Assembly (NCBI RefSeq): GCF_001886185.1
Contig: NZ_JXLA01000025.1
Coordinates: 1 to 64,000, forward strand
Source of the DNA: Enterococcus raffinosus
GTDB lineage: Bacteria; Bacillota; Bacilli; Lactobacillales; Enterococcaceae
Reading direction: 5' to 3'
DNA length: 64,000 bases
The notes beneath the pieces are model-generated. The model saw only the letters and a list, made by a program, of their open reading frames with translations, was not told the DNA's origin and made no database searches. The first letter of the stretch is position 1. Every line of letters starts with the position of its first letter. The translations under genes and the position numbers were made by a program. Of this stretch, positions 32,189 to 40,812 are shown piece after piece.

Positions 32189-32620
32189 GGGTGATATTAC
32201 CGCTTGTAAATACTTATATAACGTTTAGTTTATTTGCTTTGAAAAACATTCGAAAATTAGCGATTAAGCCCACAACTCAACTGAAAGTTGTTTCTTAACT
32301 ACTCATTTTAAATTAAAAGGAGAAGATTTCTAGAAATTCTTGAAGCAGATCCATACATGACTATTTCTATCTGTCATTTGCACCATTATATTTGTTAGTT
32401 GAGTCATTTGTGCTGATTATTCGAAATCTAAATACAGATTAACTTGTTACATCAATTCTAAATAAATGCAAAACAATCAGAAGAATCGTAAATATATTTG
32501 AAAAATAATAGATAAGTATGTCACACTAGCTGTATTTTTCCAATTGATCATGTATAGATATTTCTATAATTGTTTATGGTTCTAATTCATTATCATTTAT
32601 GACTAAAGTTTGCTTTGTTT

Positions 32621-34522
32621 TTACTCAAACTTATTTTTCAGAGACTCCTTCATGGTAGATAAAAAACAGGAAAACGTAGGATTTTCAATTACTTTGTTAA
32701 CCAATTTTTCACTTTGTAAAAAGGTCGTCAAGTAATCCCAAAACTGTAATTCTTTCGGATTATTTTTTGCAATCGAAACTAACAGTATGATTCGAACAGA
32801 GTTTTTTTTATCCCATAGCACATCATTTTTCAAAACAACAACAGAAACAAATGTTTCATCCGAATTAGGTGTTAAAGTATGTGGTGTGGCAACTCTATTT
32901 CCAAAATAAGTGCTGACCATCTCCTCACGAGCATGAACAGACTCGCCAAAACTCTTATCCAATTGATATTTGTCTACTGCCTTTTCAATTACTATCTTTA
33001 AAGCTTCTTCTTTAGATGAAGCTTCTCCATAAAAAAAACAATCCTTAGTAAATTTGCTCAAAATAGAATTATAGTTTGTATACCCTTGAATTGCCAATTC
33101 TATTTTGCGTAAATCTTGTTCGGTGGGAAATATATTGATGCTAGGTACGATATTCTGATATTTTTCAAGATAATCTTCAGTAGTAAATACAGCATCATAT
33201 TCATTGACTTTAATAGTAGAATCGATCATTTGTGGAGCAACGAAGTCGATCACTTCTAATTGATTGGGCAGCCAATTAAGTATTTTATGCTTCAATAGAA
33301 TAGTTTCTGACTTTCGTAATGAAGTTAGAATCAATATTTTCTTTCCCACAGAAATAGATAAGTAGTTTTCCATTCCATAATTAAAGTAGAGTGTTAAAAA
33401 CGACGTTTCATCTTTAGATACTACAAAATTGAATTTTTCTTTGATTAATAACGAGAAATAGAGTGCAATATCATATGCTTGAGGAAACGACTTTTCTATT
33501 TCTGAATGAAGTGGATTTTTCAATTGAGTGCCAGATTGAATTCGATAAAATAATGGAACTAAATGCAACGCTAGTAACAACCTTAAATTATCTACAGAAT
33601 CAAAATTAATTGAGAATTTCTGATAAATGGATTCAAAAGCAATATCAATAAACTGATTTATATCTTCTTGAAGACGATTATTTCCTGTGTAATCGAGTTT
33701 CCCTAAAATAATTTGTGTTAAAAGATTGACTTCGTTTATGTAGTATTCATCTTTCATTGTATGAGTTGGAATGAAGGATGAGAGAATTTCATCTGCAATG
33801 GTATACTCATCAGTTGAAGATAAGTCTTGATCGAATGTTTGCTCGATGAAGTGAAAACTTTGTGTCCTCTGCAAAGATCGAGATACATGAGCAGTAATAT
33901 TTAACAAGGTTTCCTCGTTAATTCGGTATTTATACTTAATGAAAGTGTCGGCTACAATTGTATAAATTTCATTTGTTTTTTCAGGGAAACGTTGCCCTAA
34001 TTTATAGTCAAGTCCGATTTTTGCGATACAAGTTCGTTTATTCAATTCACTTCCCTTAATTTTGTATCCTAAATTTGTTTTGTATTCAAGTTTTAACTGA
34101 TATTTTGCAAGAATTTTTTTCGCTTCAGTTATATGATTATAAAGAGTGGTCTCACTAATGAAAAATTTTTCTGTTAAATAATATTTACTCACATAGTCAG
34201 ACTGATCCAGTAAAAATTTAATAATTGAGTTAGCACGATTATATGTATGATCATTTGAAAGCGGGGGCCTTTTTTTTATAAGAGCTAAGTCTTCCTTAAA
34301 TTGTGTTCTATCTAAAATTGTTAATTTCGTTCCTTTACTAGGTAAGGTTTCTAATTGAAAAGAAGGGTGCAATTGGCTAAACTCTTTTATCGATTTTAAC
34401 TCAGTCAAAATAGTTCGGATGCTGACATTAAAATTTTTTGCTGTTTTTTTTGCAGTAATATAATTGTCTTTATTATGAGTATAGTACTCTAAAATTTGAG
34501 CTTGTCTCGTTGAAAGTTTCAT
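32621..34522 (-). CDS. MtlR/BglG-type PTS-controlled transcriptional activator
   Basis: A 633-residue regulator. Order: N-terminal helix-turn-helix (QAQILEYYTHNKDNYITAKK near 8-27), a second helix-turn-helix, two PRD domains (about 180-400), a IIB-Gat-like stretch (GKKILILTSLRKSETILL, with no Cys-x-x-Gly loop) and a C-terminal IIA-Fru/Mtl-like domain with GNRVATPHTLT, its likely phospho-His. Members with DNA-binding heads (MtlR, LicR) activate sigma-A promoters and respond to HPr and EIIB phosphorylation. It is divergent from the fourth mannose-type PTS (start 34755) with a long palindrome between. Very AT-rich gene. Confidence 0.88.
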   Translation of the reverse strand: MKLSTRQAQILEYYTHNKDNYITAKKTAKNFNVSIRTILTELKSIKEFSQLHPSFQLETLPSKGTKLTILDRTQFKEDLALIKKRPPLSNDHTYNRANSIIKFLLDQSDYVSKYYLTEKFFISETTLYNHITEAKKILAKYQLKLEYKTNLGYKIKGSELNKRTCIAKIGLDYKLGQRFPEKTNEIYTIVADTFIKYKYRINEETLLNITAHVSRSLQRTQSFHFIEQTFDQDLSSTDEYTIADEILSSFIPTHTMKDEYYINEVNLLTQIILGKLDYTGNNRLQEDINQFIDIAFESIYQKFSINFDSVDNLRLLLALHLVPLFYRIQSGTQLKNPLHSEIEKSFPQAYDIALYFSLLIKEKFNFVVSKDETSFLTLYFNYGMENYLSISVGKKILILTSLRKSETILLKHKILNWLPNQLEVIDFVAPQMIDSTIKVNEYDAVFTTEDYLEKYQNIVPSINIFPTEQDLRKIELAIQGYTNYNSILSKFTKDCFFYGEASSKEEALKIVIEKAVDKYQLDKSFGESVHAREEMVSTYFGNRVATPHTLTPNSDETFVSVVVLKNDVLWDKKNSVRIILLVSIAKNNPKELQFWDYLTTFLQSEKLVNKVIENPTFSCFLSTMKESLKNKFE

Positions 34523-34580
34523 TGTTTATCTCCTCCACTTCTTATTCATAGTATTAGTATATAGTATTTTTTTCTTTTAG

Positions 34581-34629
34581 AATTCATTAAATTGCAGGAA
34601 TATTCCTGCAATTTAATGAATTTTTTTTT
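34581..34629. promoter_or_regulatory. 42-bp perfect palindrome with T-run in the divergent promoter
   Basis: The left half (34581-34601) and right half (34602-34622) are exact reverse complements; the core is TTGCAGGAATATTCCTGCAA. Nine T (34621-34629) follow on the plus strand. A degenerate second copy, TTTGCA-N9-TGCAAA (34637-34657), shares TTGCAGGAA with the first, 46 bp away. This fits an activator site doublet, an attenuator hairpin ahead of the PTS operon, or a terminator blocking antisense reading. Confidence 0.8.
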
Positions 34630-34677
34630 GGTATTCTTTGCAGGAAGTCCATGCAAAAAGAATGAAGAAAACTTGAT

Positions 34678-34705
34678 TTGTTGAATGATATAGTAGGTCT
34701 ATAAA
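34678..34705 (+). promoter_or_regulatory. Candidate sigma-A promoter of the fourth mannose-type PTS
   Basis: TTGTTG (34678-34683) and TATAAA (34700-34705) are 16 bp apart, about 44 bases before the IIA start and downstream of the palindromic sites. The weak -35 suits an activator-dependent promoter. Confidence 0.45.
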
Positions 34706-34754
34706 CCAAAGCGGTTATTATAAAGCATCTAATAAAAGTAAAGGAGGTATGACA

Positions 34755-35177
34755 TTGTTTCCGATAGTAATTGCAACACATGGAAATTTAGGAAAAGAGC
34801 TTATCGAAACATCAAAATTGATTATGGGCGAGCAAGAAAAGTTGTTTTCTCATTGTCTTCATCAAGGAGATGACTACACACTTTGGAGACAAGAACTACA
34901 GGCCATTTTGAAAAAATTAAATAAAGACAAAGGAGTACTCGTACTGACAGATTTATTTGGAGGGAGCCCTTCCAATTCGGTCGCACGCTTTTTAGAAGAT
35001 CCCAGTATTGAATGTGTAACTGGTGTCAATTTACCAATCTTATTGGAAGCTTTAAATACTCGTGAACAAACTAATAATTTGGAAGAAGTTAAACAACAGT
35101 GTATTGATTCAGGAAAAAATAGCATTTTTGATTTGTTTCTTTTTTTAGATCAGCGTATCACAGAAAGTAAGAAGTAA
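34755..35177 (+). CDS. PTS mannose-type enzyme IIA (fourth system)
   Basis: A 140-residue cytoplasmic IIA-Man protein with phospho-His9 in IVIATHGNLGKEL, LTDLFGGSPSNSV and CVTGVNLPILLEAL. AAAGGAGG ends only one base before ATG 34749, so TTG 34755 (spacing about 7) is the more likely start and gives His9; this stays open. First gene of the operon IIA-IIB-IIC-IID, polyol dehydrogenase, HAD phosphatase. Confidence 0.88.
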   Translation: MFPIVIATHGNLGKELIETSKLIMGEQEKLFSHCLHQGDDYTLWRQELQAILKKLNKDKGVLVLTDLFGGSPSNSVARFLEDPSIECVTGVNLPILLEALNTREQTNNLEEVKQQCIDSGKNSIFDLFLFLDQRITESKK

Positions 35178-35220
35178 GTATATTGGGATTTATTCTTACA
35201 ATGGAAAAGAGGAGAGAACA

Positions 35221-35712
35221 TTGGGAAATATCAAACTTGTACGTATTGATAGTAGACTGATTCATGGGCAAGTAATCACTAAGTGGATTCCTATTACAGG
35301 ATCAAAGACGGTGATTATAATTGATGATGAATTGTACAAAGACGATTTTATGGGACAGATTTATGCATCAGCAGCTCCTAAAGGAGTGAAATGTTCAATT
35401 TTAAGTGTTAATGAAGCAATAAAAAGACTTCAAGAAGACCGATTGAGTGAAGGGAATACTATGATTCTATTCCAAGATATTGAAAATTGCTATCAAGCGT
35501 TTAAAAAAGGCTTTACATTCAATGATCTTCAATTAGGAGAACTTCCTAAAAAAGGGGAGAGAATAAATGTTTTTAAAGCTATTTCTTTCGATTTGAGCGA
35601 AGCGCTAAAACTGAAGGAAATTTCAGATTCTGGAGTGGATGTTGTACTTCAGCCAGTTCCTGAATTATCAAAAACAAAACTAGAAAAAGTTCTTAAGCAG
35701 TTCAAATTGTAA
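35221..35712 (+). CDS. PTS mannose-type enzyme IIB (fourth system)
   Basis: A 163-residue cytoplasmic IIB-Man protein. RIDSRLIHGQVITKW carries phospho-His15. The start codon is TTG at 35221 after AGAGGAGAG; no ATG is near. DDELYKDDFMGQ and VLQPVPELSKTK are family-like. It hands phosphate to the sugar bound by IIC/IID. Rare start codons in both IIA and IIB suggest tuned translation. Confidence 0.9.
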   Translation: MGNIKLVRIDSRLIHGQVITKWIPITGSKTVIIIDDELYKDDFMGQIYASAAPKGVKCSILSVNEAIKRLQEDRLSEGNTMILFQDIENCYQAFKKGFTFNDLQLGELPKKGERINVFKAISFDLSEALKLKEISDSGVDVVLQPVPELSKTKLEKVLKQFKL

Positions 35713-35741
35713 TAAATAAGAAAAATGGGGGGGGAATTAGC

Positions 35742-36497
35742 ATGAAATTGGTTATGTCAATTATTGCGGGATTATGGTATTGGATTGGTCTTTCTAGACC
35801 AGGATACACATTACAGAATTTTATTATCCAACCGTTAACAATGTCTGTAGTTTTTGGTCTGATTTATGGTGATGTAAAATCTGCTTTAATCATTGGTGCA
35901 GGAATTGAAATGGTATATGTAGGATTAGTTCACACTGGGGGAAATGTTTCTGTAGATGAATGTTTGGCAGGAGTTATAGCTATCCCATTGGCATTAACTT
36001 TAAATCTCAGTGCTGAAACAGCAATTGCGCTTGCCGTTCCATTTGGACTTTTGGGAAGCTTAATGGATCAGCTGAAACGATTTATTAATGGTTATTTTAC
36101 AACGTTAGCTGATAAGTATGCTGCTGAAGGAAATGCCAAAGGAATAAGAAATTGTGCATGGGTTTATCCAGTTATTGTCGGTTTCTTTTTGAGATTTCCA
36201 CCAGCTTTTATTATCAATTTTTTTGGAGCCGATCTTGTTCAGAGTGCTCTTGACTCGATGCCAGTATGGTTAACTAATGGAATGAGCGTTGCTGGTGGTG
36301 TGTTACCAGCACTGGGCTTTAGTATTTCCATGATTGTTATTGGGAAAAAGAATTACATTCCATTCTTTATCGTCGGTTTCTTTTTAATCCAATATTTCGA
36401 AATCTCGATTATCGGGGCAGCAATTTTCGGGGTCTGTATTTCATTGTTAATCGTATTGCTACGCAGAGAGAGCAATCTTAAGGAAGGTGAGGCATAA
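35742..36497 (+). CDS. PTS mannose-type enzyme IIC (fourth system)
   Basis: A 251-residue membrane subunit. It begins with a hydrophobic helix (VMSIIAGLWYWIGLSRPGY), then FIIQPLTMSVVFGLIYGD, IEMVYVGLVHTGGNVSVD and GGVLPALGFSISM, all typical of IIC-Man. A strong GGGGGG-type ribosome site precedes ATG. Its stop overlaps the IID ATG by one base (36497), showing coupling. Confidence 0.9.
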   Translation: MKLVMSIIAGLWYWIGLSRPGYTLQNFIIQPLTMSVVFGLIYGDVKSALIIGAGIEMVYVGLVHTGGNVSVDECLAGVIAIPLALTLNLSAETAIALAVPFGLLGSLMDQLKRFINGYFTTLADKYAAEGNAKGIRNCAWVYPVIVGFFLRFPPAFIINFFGADLVQSALDSMPVWLTNGMSVAGGVLPALGFSISMIVIGKKNYIPFFIVGFFLIQYFEISIIGAAIFGVCISLLIVLLRRESNLKEGEA

Positions 36498-37351
36498 TGA
36501 AAAATCAAGAAGCTGAAGTATCAACACAAAATGATAGTGGGAAGGTGGATAAACTTGACAAAAAAACTTTGAATCGAGTATTCAATCGTTGGTATATGAC
36601 TTGTGAAATGTCAAACTCATTTGAGAGGTTACAAACTGTTTCTTTTTGCTATAGTATGATTCCAGCACTAGAAAAATTGTTCACTACACCTGAAAGTTTT
36701 AAAGAAGGTTTGATTCGACATATGAATTTTTTCAACACGGAGGCTATTTGGGGGACCCCTATCCATGGAATTGTAGTAGCGATGGAAGAACAAAAATCCA
36801 ACAATGAAGATATTCCAGATCCGGCGATTATGGGTTTGAAAACAGGATTGATGGGACCATTAGCAGGGATTGGGGATACACTGACTTGGGGAACAATCAA
36901 AACCATAATTTATAGTATTGCCATTACATTCGCAATGGAAGGGAATATACTAGCTATCTTTATTGCTGCGCTCTTCCCAATTGTCACTTACTACATCTCT
37001 AAAGTCTTATTTCACTTAGGTTATTCTGTAGGAAAAGATTCTGTAAAAAATCTTTTGCAAAGCGGATTAGTTCATGAGTTGATATCTGGAACAGGTATTT
37101 TAGGATTATTCATGATGGGGGCTTTATCAGCGCAATATGTTCACTTGGAAACCCCCTTAAAATTTAATGTAGGGAATGGTAATTCAATAGTACTACAAGA
37201 TATTTTAGATAGTATCGCTCCTGGAATTCTGCCTATCGCTGTCGTATTTGGTCTATTTTTTCTTGTAAAAAGTAAAAAGGTCAATTACAGTGTGATTTCG
37301 CTAGGTACTATTGCAATTTGTATTTTAGGATCTTTTATAGGAATTTTTTAG
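36497..37351 (+). CDS. PTS mannose-type enzyme IID (fourth system)
   Basis: A 284-residue membrane subunit. The polar N-terminus (residues 1-25) is followed by MSNSFERLQTVSFCYSMIP, HMNFFNTEAIWGTPIHG, AMEEQKS and MGPLAGIGDTLTWGT, all IID marks. C-terminal helices complete the channel with IIC. The ATG overlaps the end of IIC. Family length is normal. Confidence 0.9.
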   Translation: MKNQEAEVSTQNDSGKVDKLDKKTLNRVFNRWYMTCEMSNSFERLQTVSFCYSMIPALEKLFTTPESFKEGLIRHMNFFNTEAIWGTPIHGIVVAMEEQKSNNEDIPDPAIMGLKTGLMGPLAGIGDTLTWGTIKTIIYSIAITFAMEGNILAIFIAALFPIVTYYISKVLFHLGYSVGKDSVKNLLQSGLVHELISGTGILGLFMMGALSAQYVHLETPLKFNVGNGNSIVLQDILDSIAPGILPIAVVFGLFFLVKSKKVNYSVISLGTIAICILGSFIGIF

Positions 37352-37382
37352 ATTATTAATAAAAAAATTGGAGGAAACATAA

Positions 37383-38531
37383 ATGAAGAAAAGTCTTGTC
37401 ATTGTAGGTGCTGGCAAAGAAGGTAAAGGAACGCTTGGGGATATGTTTACAGAAGCAGGAAATTATCAAATTACTTTTTTGGACAAAAACCCCGACGTGA
37501 TTACTTCGTTAATGAATAATAACAAATATACTGTTGAAGCTTATTATTCAGATCGAAACGAGAAACGAGAAGTATCAAATTATCAGTCCTACTTACTTGA
37601 TCAAGATCATGCGTGTGAAGATGTTTTAGTTGAAGCAGATTTAGTAATGTTAGCCTTGTATCCAGAAGATATTCCAGAAGCAGTGAAATTTTTAAGAAAA
37701 GCTCTTAAAATGAGAATCTCAAAAAATCCTGAGAAACTATTGAGCATCGTCAGTTGTACGAATAAAAACCATATTATGCCAGAAATATATCAATATTTTG
37801 TTGAGGGATTAACCGAACTTGAAAAGAATTGGTTTGACAAAAATGTTGCTTTAAGAGATATGATTGTGAGACGAAGTTCTAATGCAAAAACAACTGCTGA
37901 TTTATTCCTGACAACAAAAGTTCTTGAGACATTATTGATTCAAAAACCATTAAATGTCGATATTAGTGATGTAAAATGGATTCAACTTGTAGATGATTTA
38001 GAAGATTTAAAAGATATAAAACTTTTTACTCGAAACGGGCCTCACGCTACTTCGGCTTACGCTGGGTATTACAAGGGGTATTCGACAATTGGAGAAGCTA
38101 AAAATGACCCAGAGATTGCACAACTAATGGATACTGTACTAGAAGAAACAAAGAAGGCTGTAATGGCCGAATATAATAATCCAGAAGAAAAGCTTGATAT
38201 TTTTCTTGGTCACCTTGATTTACCTAGTGAAGAAGAGCCCGAATTAATTAGTAGAGTAGGGTTTGATCCTTTGAGAAAATTATATAAGGGAGACCGCTTA
38301 ACCGGAGTGGCTCAAATTTGCGAGAAGCACAGTTTATCTTATGATGGAGTTGCTAGGGCAATCGCATTTGGCGTGCTCTACGATGATCCAGAAGATGAAA
38401 GCGCAACAAAAATGAAGAGATTACTAGAAAAACAAGGAGATGAAGAAGGAATAAGTCAAATTTTAGGATTACCTGCGACAAGTCCTATTACCAAAAAAGT
38501 CGTCAACCTTTATCAAAGTCTAAAAAAATGA
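37383..38531 (+). CDS. Mannitol-1-phosphate 5-dehydrogenase-like polyol dehydrogenase
   Basis: A 382-residue NAD(P)-dependent polyol-phosphate dehydrogenase. The nucleotide loop reads VGAGKEGKGTLGDMF (6-20), and RVGFDPLRKLYKGDRL near 300 carries the catalytic-region motif; FTRNGPHATSAYAGYYKGY is conserved. It aligns best with the gene at 26631-27764 (shared SNYQ/TNYQ and NGPHA blocks), so both may handle related polyols. It sits 31 bases after IID with TGGAGGAAAC ribosome site. Its product, a ketose phosphate, would feed glycolysis; the neighbouring HAD enzyme may dephosphorylate toxic side products. Confidence 0.86.
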   Translation: MKKSLVIVGAGKEGKGTLGDMFTEAGNYQITFLDKNPDVITSLMNNNKYTVEAYYSDRNEKREVSNYQSYLLDQDHACEDVLVEADLVMLALYPEDIPEAVKFLRKALKMRISKNPEKLLSIVSCTNKNHIMPEIYQYFVEGLTELEKNWFDKNVALRDMIVRRSSNAKTTADLFLTTKVLETLLIQKPLNVDISDVKWIQLVDDLEDLKDIKLFTRNGPHATSAYAGYYKGYSTIGEAKNDPEIAQLMDTVLEETKKAVMAEYNNPEEKLDIFLGHLDLPSEEEPELISRVGFDPLRKLYKGDRLTGVAQICEKHSLSYDGVARAIAFGVLYDDPEDESATKMKRLLEKQGDEEGISQILGLPATSPITKKVVNLYQSLKK

Positions 38532-38540
38532 GCAGACAAT

Positions 38541-39197
38541 ATGGATGTTAAAGGGATAATTTTTGATATGGATGGTGTACTGATTGACAGTGAGCCTTTA
38601 AATAAAAAATTTAGCGAATTATTTTTCACTGAGAAAGGTTATGTTATTCCTAAGGAAATAGGAAATACTTTTTTAGGAGCTACCCAACAAGAAATTTGGC
38701 GTAATATTAAAACTTTGTTTCCCGAAGTTGATACAGACGAATTACAAAGAGAAATGGAAGAAGCTAAAGATAGTTTAAATATTAATTATGAAAGTTTAGT
38801 ATTCGAAGGGCTACATGAGATGCTGTATTTTTTTAAACAAAAAGACTTGAAGTTAGCAGTTGCCTCATCCACATCAAGTAGTAAAGTAGTTGAAATTTTG
38901 TCAAAATGTCAACTACATGATTATTTTGATGTTATAGTTGGAGGGGACACCGTTAGTAGAAGTAAGCCTCATCCTGATATATTTAATTACACAGCAAAGC
39001 AATTACAACTCTCAACCAATTCTTGTATAGTTATTGAAGATTCAACTAATGGGATTACAGCAGCTCGTTCGGCAGGAATGCTAGTGATAGGAAAAAAACA
39101 TGATGTGATTTCTCAAGATATTTCTCAAGCTAACTTTATTTTCAAAAGTTATTTTGAATTATTGAACAAGATTAAAAGTGATTTGTTCAAAAAATAG
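38541..39197 (+). CDS. HAD-family sugar phosphatase / phosphoglucomutase-like
   Basis: A 218-residue HAD hydrolase with a helical cap. FDMDGVLIDSE (about 9-19) has the nucleophile and acid Asp residues, ASSTSSSKVVE the Ser/Thr, SKPHPDIF the Lys and VIEDSTNG the metal-binding acids. Such proteins are either beta-phosphoglucomutases or sugar-phosphate phosphatases; family alone cannot choose. It is the last gene of the fourth mannose-type operon, nine bases after the dehydrogenase stop, with a weak ribosome site (GAGCAGAC). It may relieve sugar-phosphate stress. Confidence 0.85.
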   Translation: MDVKGIIFDMDGVLIDSEPLNKKFSELFFTEKGYVIPKEIGNTFLGATQQEIWRNIKTLFPEVDTDELQREMEEAKDSLNINYESLVFEGLHEMLYFFKQKDLKLAVASSTSSSKVVEILSKCQLHDYFDVIVGGDTVSRSKPHPDIFNYTAKQLQLSTNSCIVIEDSTNGITAARSAGMLVIGKKHDVISQDISQANFIFKSYFELLNKIKSDLFKK

Positions 39198-39315
39198 TTT
39201 CGGTATGAATCCTGATAAATTTTATTATTTTATTGTGTTAACTTAAACGAATACATCAATTATCCTATTGTCGAGACAATCTATACACATATCATATATA
39301 GTAGAATCTTTTACT

Positions 39316-39351
39316 CGAAACATCTAAACACCAGATGTTTCGGGTATTTTT
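39316..39351 (+). terminator. Terminator after the HAD gene
   Basis: CGAAACATCT (39316-39325) and AGATGTTTCG (39333-39342) form a perfect 10-bp stem with a 7-base loop, then GGTATTTTTT. It lies about 120 bases after the HAD stop and likely ends the fourth mannose-type operon. Confidence 0.85.
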
Positions 39352-39398
39352 TATGATTAGACAGTTAAAAAAATAGAAAAAACTAGGAGAATATGAAA

Positions 39399-39800
39399 TG
39401 CTCCCTGTTAAGTAGACAGGTAAAAAACAAAAATAATATTGTTCAGGAATCGAGTTTATCGATTTCTGTTTTTTATGCGGCTTGCTTTCTGAACTCATTT
39501 GGTGAAAGCTCATTCAGTGTTTCAGAGTAGCGATAATTATTGAAGTATCACACATAGCTACACACAGAACTCTTTAACTCATCAAAATTCTGATAACTTT
39601 CTTGATAGAATTTCTCTTCTTTAAACGTGCCTCAAAAACGTTCAATTGGTTGATTTTCCAGACAACGTCCATCCATGACTTCTGAAATGACTTGATATAT
39701 TTCTTTTGGAGAACACAGACTTCTCTTAGTCATACAAAAAAATCCCTATAAAGTAGATTTGGAATTTTTGTTTTTTTCCTTGTCCACTTAATAGAGAGCA
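39399..39800. mobile_element. IS3-like remnant of 402 bp
   Basis: Ends TGCTCCCTGTTAAGTAGACA (39399-39418) and the reverse complement of the right end, TGCTCTCTATTAAGTGGACA (39800-39781), are imperfect terminal inverted repeats beginning TG. Inside is a transposase C-terminus in reverse. A full IS3-family element is 1.2-1.5 kb, so this is an internally deleted, decayed copy. Confidence 0.8.
39473..39732 (-). pseudogene. IS3-family transposase C-terminal fragment
   Basis: Read leftward, the frame gives SPKEIYQVISEVMDG, RCLENQPIERF, then an in-frame TGA, GTFKEEKFYQESYQNFDELK, another stop, and YFNNYRYSETLNELSPNEF with RKQAA at the end. These are the typical rve-domain C-terminal motifs (the FFGTFK and YYNNYR blocks) of IS150-type transposases. 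Two internal stops and the missing N-terminal two-thirds show that it is dead. Confidence 0.8.
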
Positions 39801-39840
39801 TATCAATACCTTATATCTTTCTATCTTTTCTTTTTACTTA

Positions 39841-40596
39841 TCAGCAGGTAATTATTTTTGTGGAGGCGGATAATTTATTCAATGCGCTTTCTTCAGCTTC
39901 TTTATTGGTGATCAAAGCGGTGATTTCTGACCAATCACAAATTTTGTATAAGCTTTTACGCTCAAATTTTGTGTAATCACCTAAGATATAACGCTTCTCA
40001 GAATGGTTGATAATCGCCTGATCGACAAAGACATCTGAGGAAGAAGGACTAGTCGGTCCATCTAAATTACTAAAGCCGTCCGTTCCCAAGAAACACAGGT
40101 CCACTTGGATTTGATTGATCTGAGAGACAGTCCATCCGCCAAAAACGGAAGAGCTTCGTTCTCTTAATTCTCCGCCGAAAAGGAAGACCTGATTTTTTGA
40201 TTTGATCAATAAACTCGCTACAGGGATAGAATCAGTAAAAATCTTATACCCAGATTTGGATGCCAAGAGCTGTGCTAGCTCCAACGTAGTGCTGCCAGTG
40301 CCGATGATGATTGAACTGTTATCAGGAATAATCTCTAACGCTTTTTGAGCAATCATTTTTTTGTATTGAGCATTTTCTTTTTCCCGAACCTGAAAGGAAT
40401 GTTCAATCGCATTTTGTTTTAACGTTGCACCTCCATGACTTTTTACCAATAAGCCTTTATTCTCTAAATATGTAAGATCCTTTCGAACAGTCTCATATGT
40501 AACAGAATATTTTTCAGCTAGTTTGCTAACATGGACGGCTCCTTCTTTCATCAATTCTTCTAGAATCAATTCTCTTCTTTCTTCCATTAACAACAA
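39841..40596 (-). CDS. DeoR-family repressor of the galactitol-type region
   Basis: A 251-residue DeoR/GlpR-family repressor. The N-terminal winged helix reads VHVSKLAEKYSVTYETVRKD with LENKGLLVKSHGGA directly after, the DeoR signature; the C-terminal sugar-phosphate domain has GTGSTTLELA and FLGTDGFS. GAGGTGA (40608-40602) is five bases from a TTG at 40596, which I prefer; ATG 40587 is the alternative. It is divergent from the RpiB-like gene, and repeats of TTAAAACCAAT cover the shared promoter. Its inducer is probably a sugar phosphate of this pathway. Confidence 0.88.
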   Translation of the reverse strand: MLLMEERRELILEELMKEGAVHVSKLAEKYSVTYETVRKDLTYLENKGLLVKSHGGATLKQNAIEHSFQVREKENAQYKKMIAQKALEIIPDNSSIIIGTGSTTLELAQLLASKSGYKIFTDSIPVASLLIKSKNQVFLFGGELRERSSSVFGGWTVSQINQIQVDLCFLGTDGFSNLDGPTSPSSSDVFVDQAIINHSEKRYILGDYTKFERKSLYKICDWSEITALITNKEAEESALNKLSASTKIITC

Positions 40597-40639
40597 TTGA
40601 ATCACCTCGATTTTATTCTCTACAAGAAATAGCATATCA

Positions 40640-40770
40640 TAAAACCAACTAAAAACAATCTGAAACACAATTAGGTTGGTTTAGATTGGTATTATATTGG
40701 CTAATCAAGCGAAAAAACTAATTAAAACCAATAAAAAAGCATTGACACCAATTAAAACCAATTGTATGAT
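40640..40770 (+). promoter_or_regulatory. Sigma-A promoter with DeoR-type operator repeats
   Basis: TTGACA (40742-40747), a 17-bp spacer and TATGAT (40765-40770) form a near-consensus promoter. TTAAAACCAAT occurs at 40722-40732 and 40752-40762, 30 bp apart; the second fills the spacer. TAAAACCAACT at 40640 and inverted TTGGTTTAGATTGGT near 40676-40690 are further units. Repressor binding there would block the polymerase. Confidence 0.85.
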
Positions 40771-40812
40771 GTGTTTGTAAATAAGTAAACGGATTCAGGA
40801 AGGGGTTTTATC

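Larger units (their letters stand above)
31399..32620. other. Gene desert of 1.2 kb between two regulators
   Basis: Very AT-rich and without a convincing gene. It contains an orphan terminator (31617-31655) and a 51-codon minus-strand ORF (32033-32188). CGAAGCGCTTTAACGCTTTAA near 31800 has repeated CGCTTTAA-like units. The region looks like decayed coding sequence plus the terminator region of both neighbours. I could not recognise a family. Confidence 0.5.

Noticed and set aside
34628-34642. A -24/-12 sigma-54-like motif (TTGG then TTGCA) before the fourth mannose-type PTS
   Set aside because: GG and GC are only 10 bases apart instead of 12, and the neighbouring regulator is an MtlR-type protein without an AAA+ domain.
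40571-40668. N-terminal extension of the DeoR protein (start at 40668)
   Set aside because: The extra residues are hydrophobic and unlike DeoR heads; GAGGTGA precedes TTG 40596.
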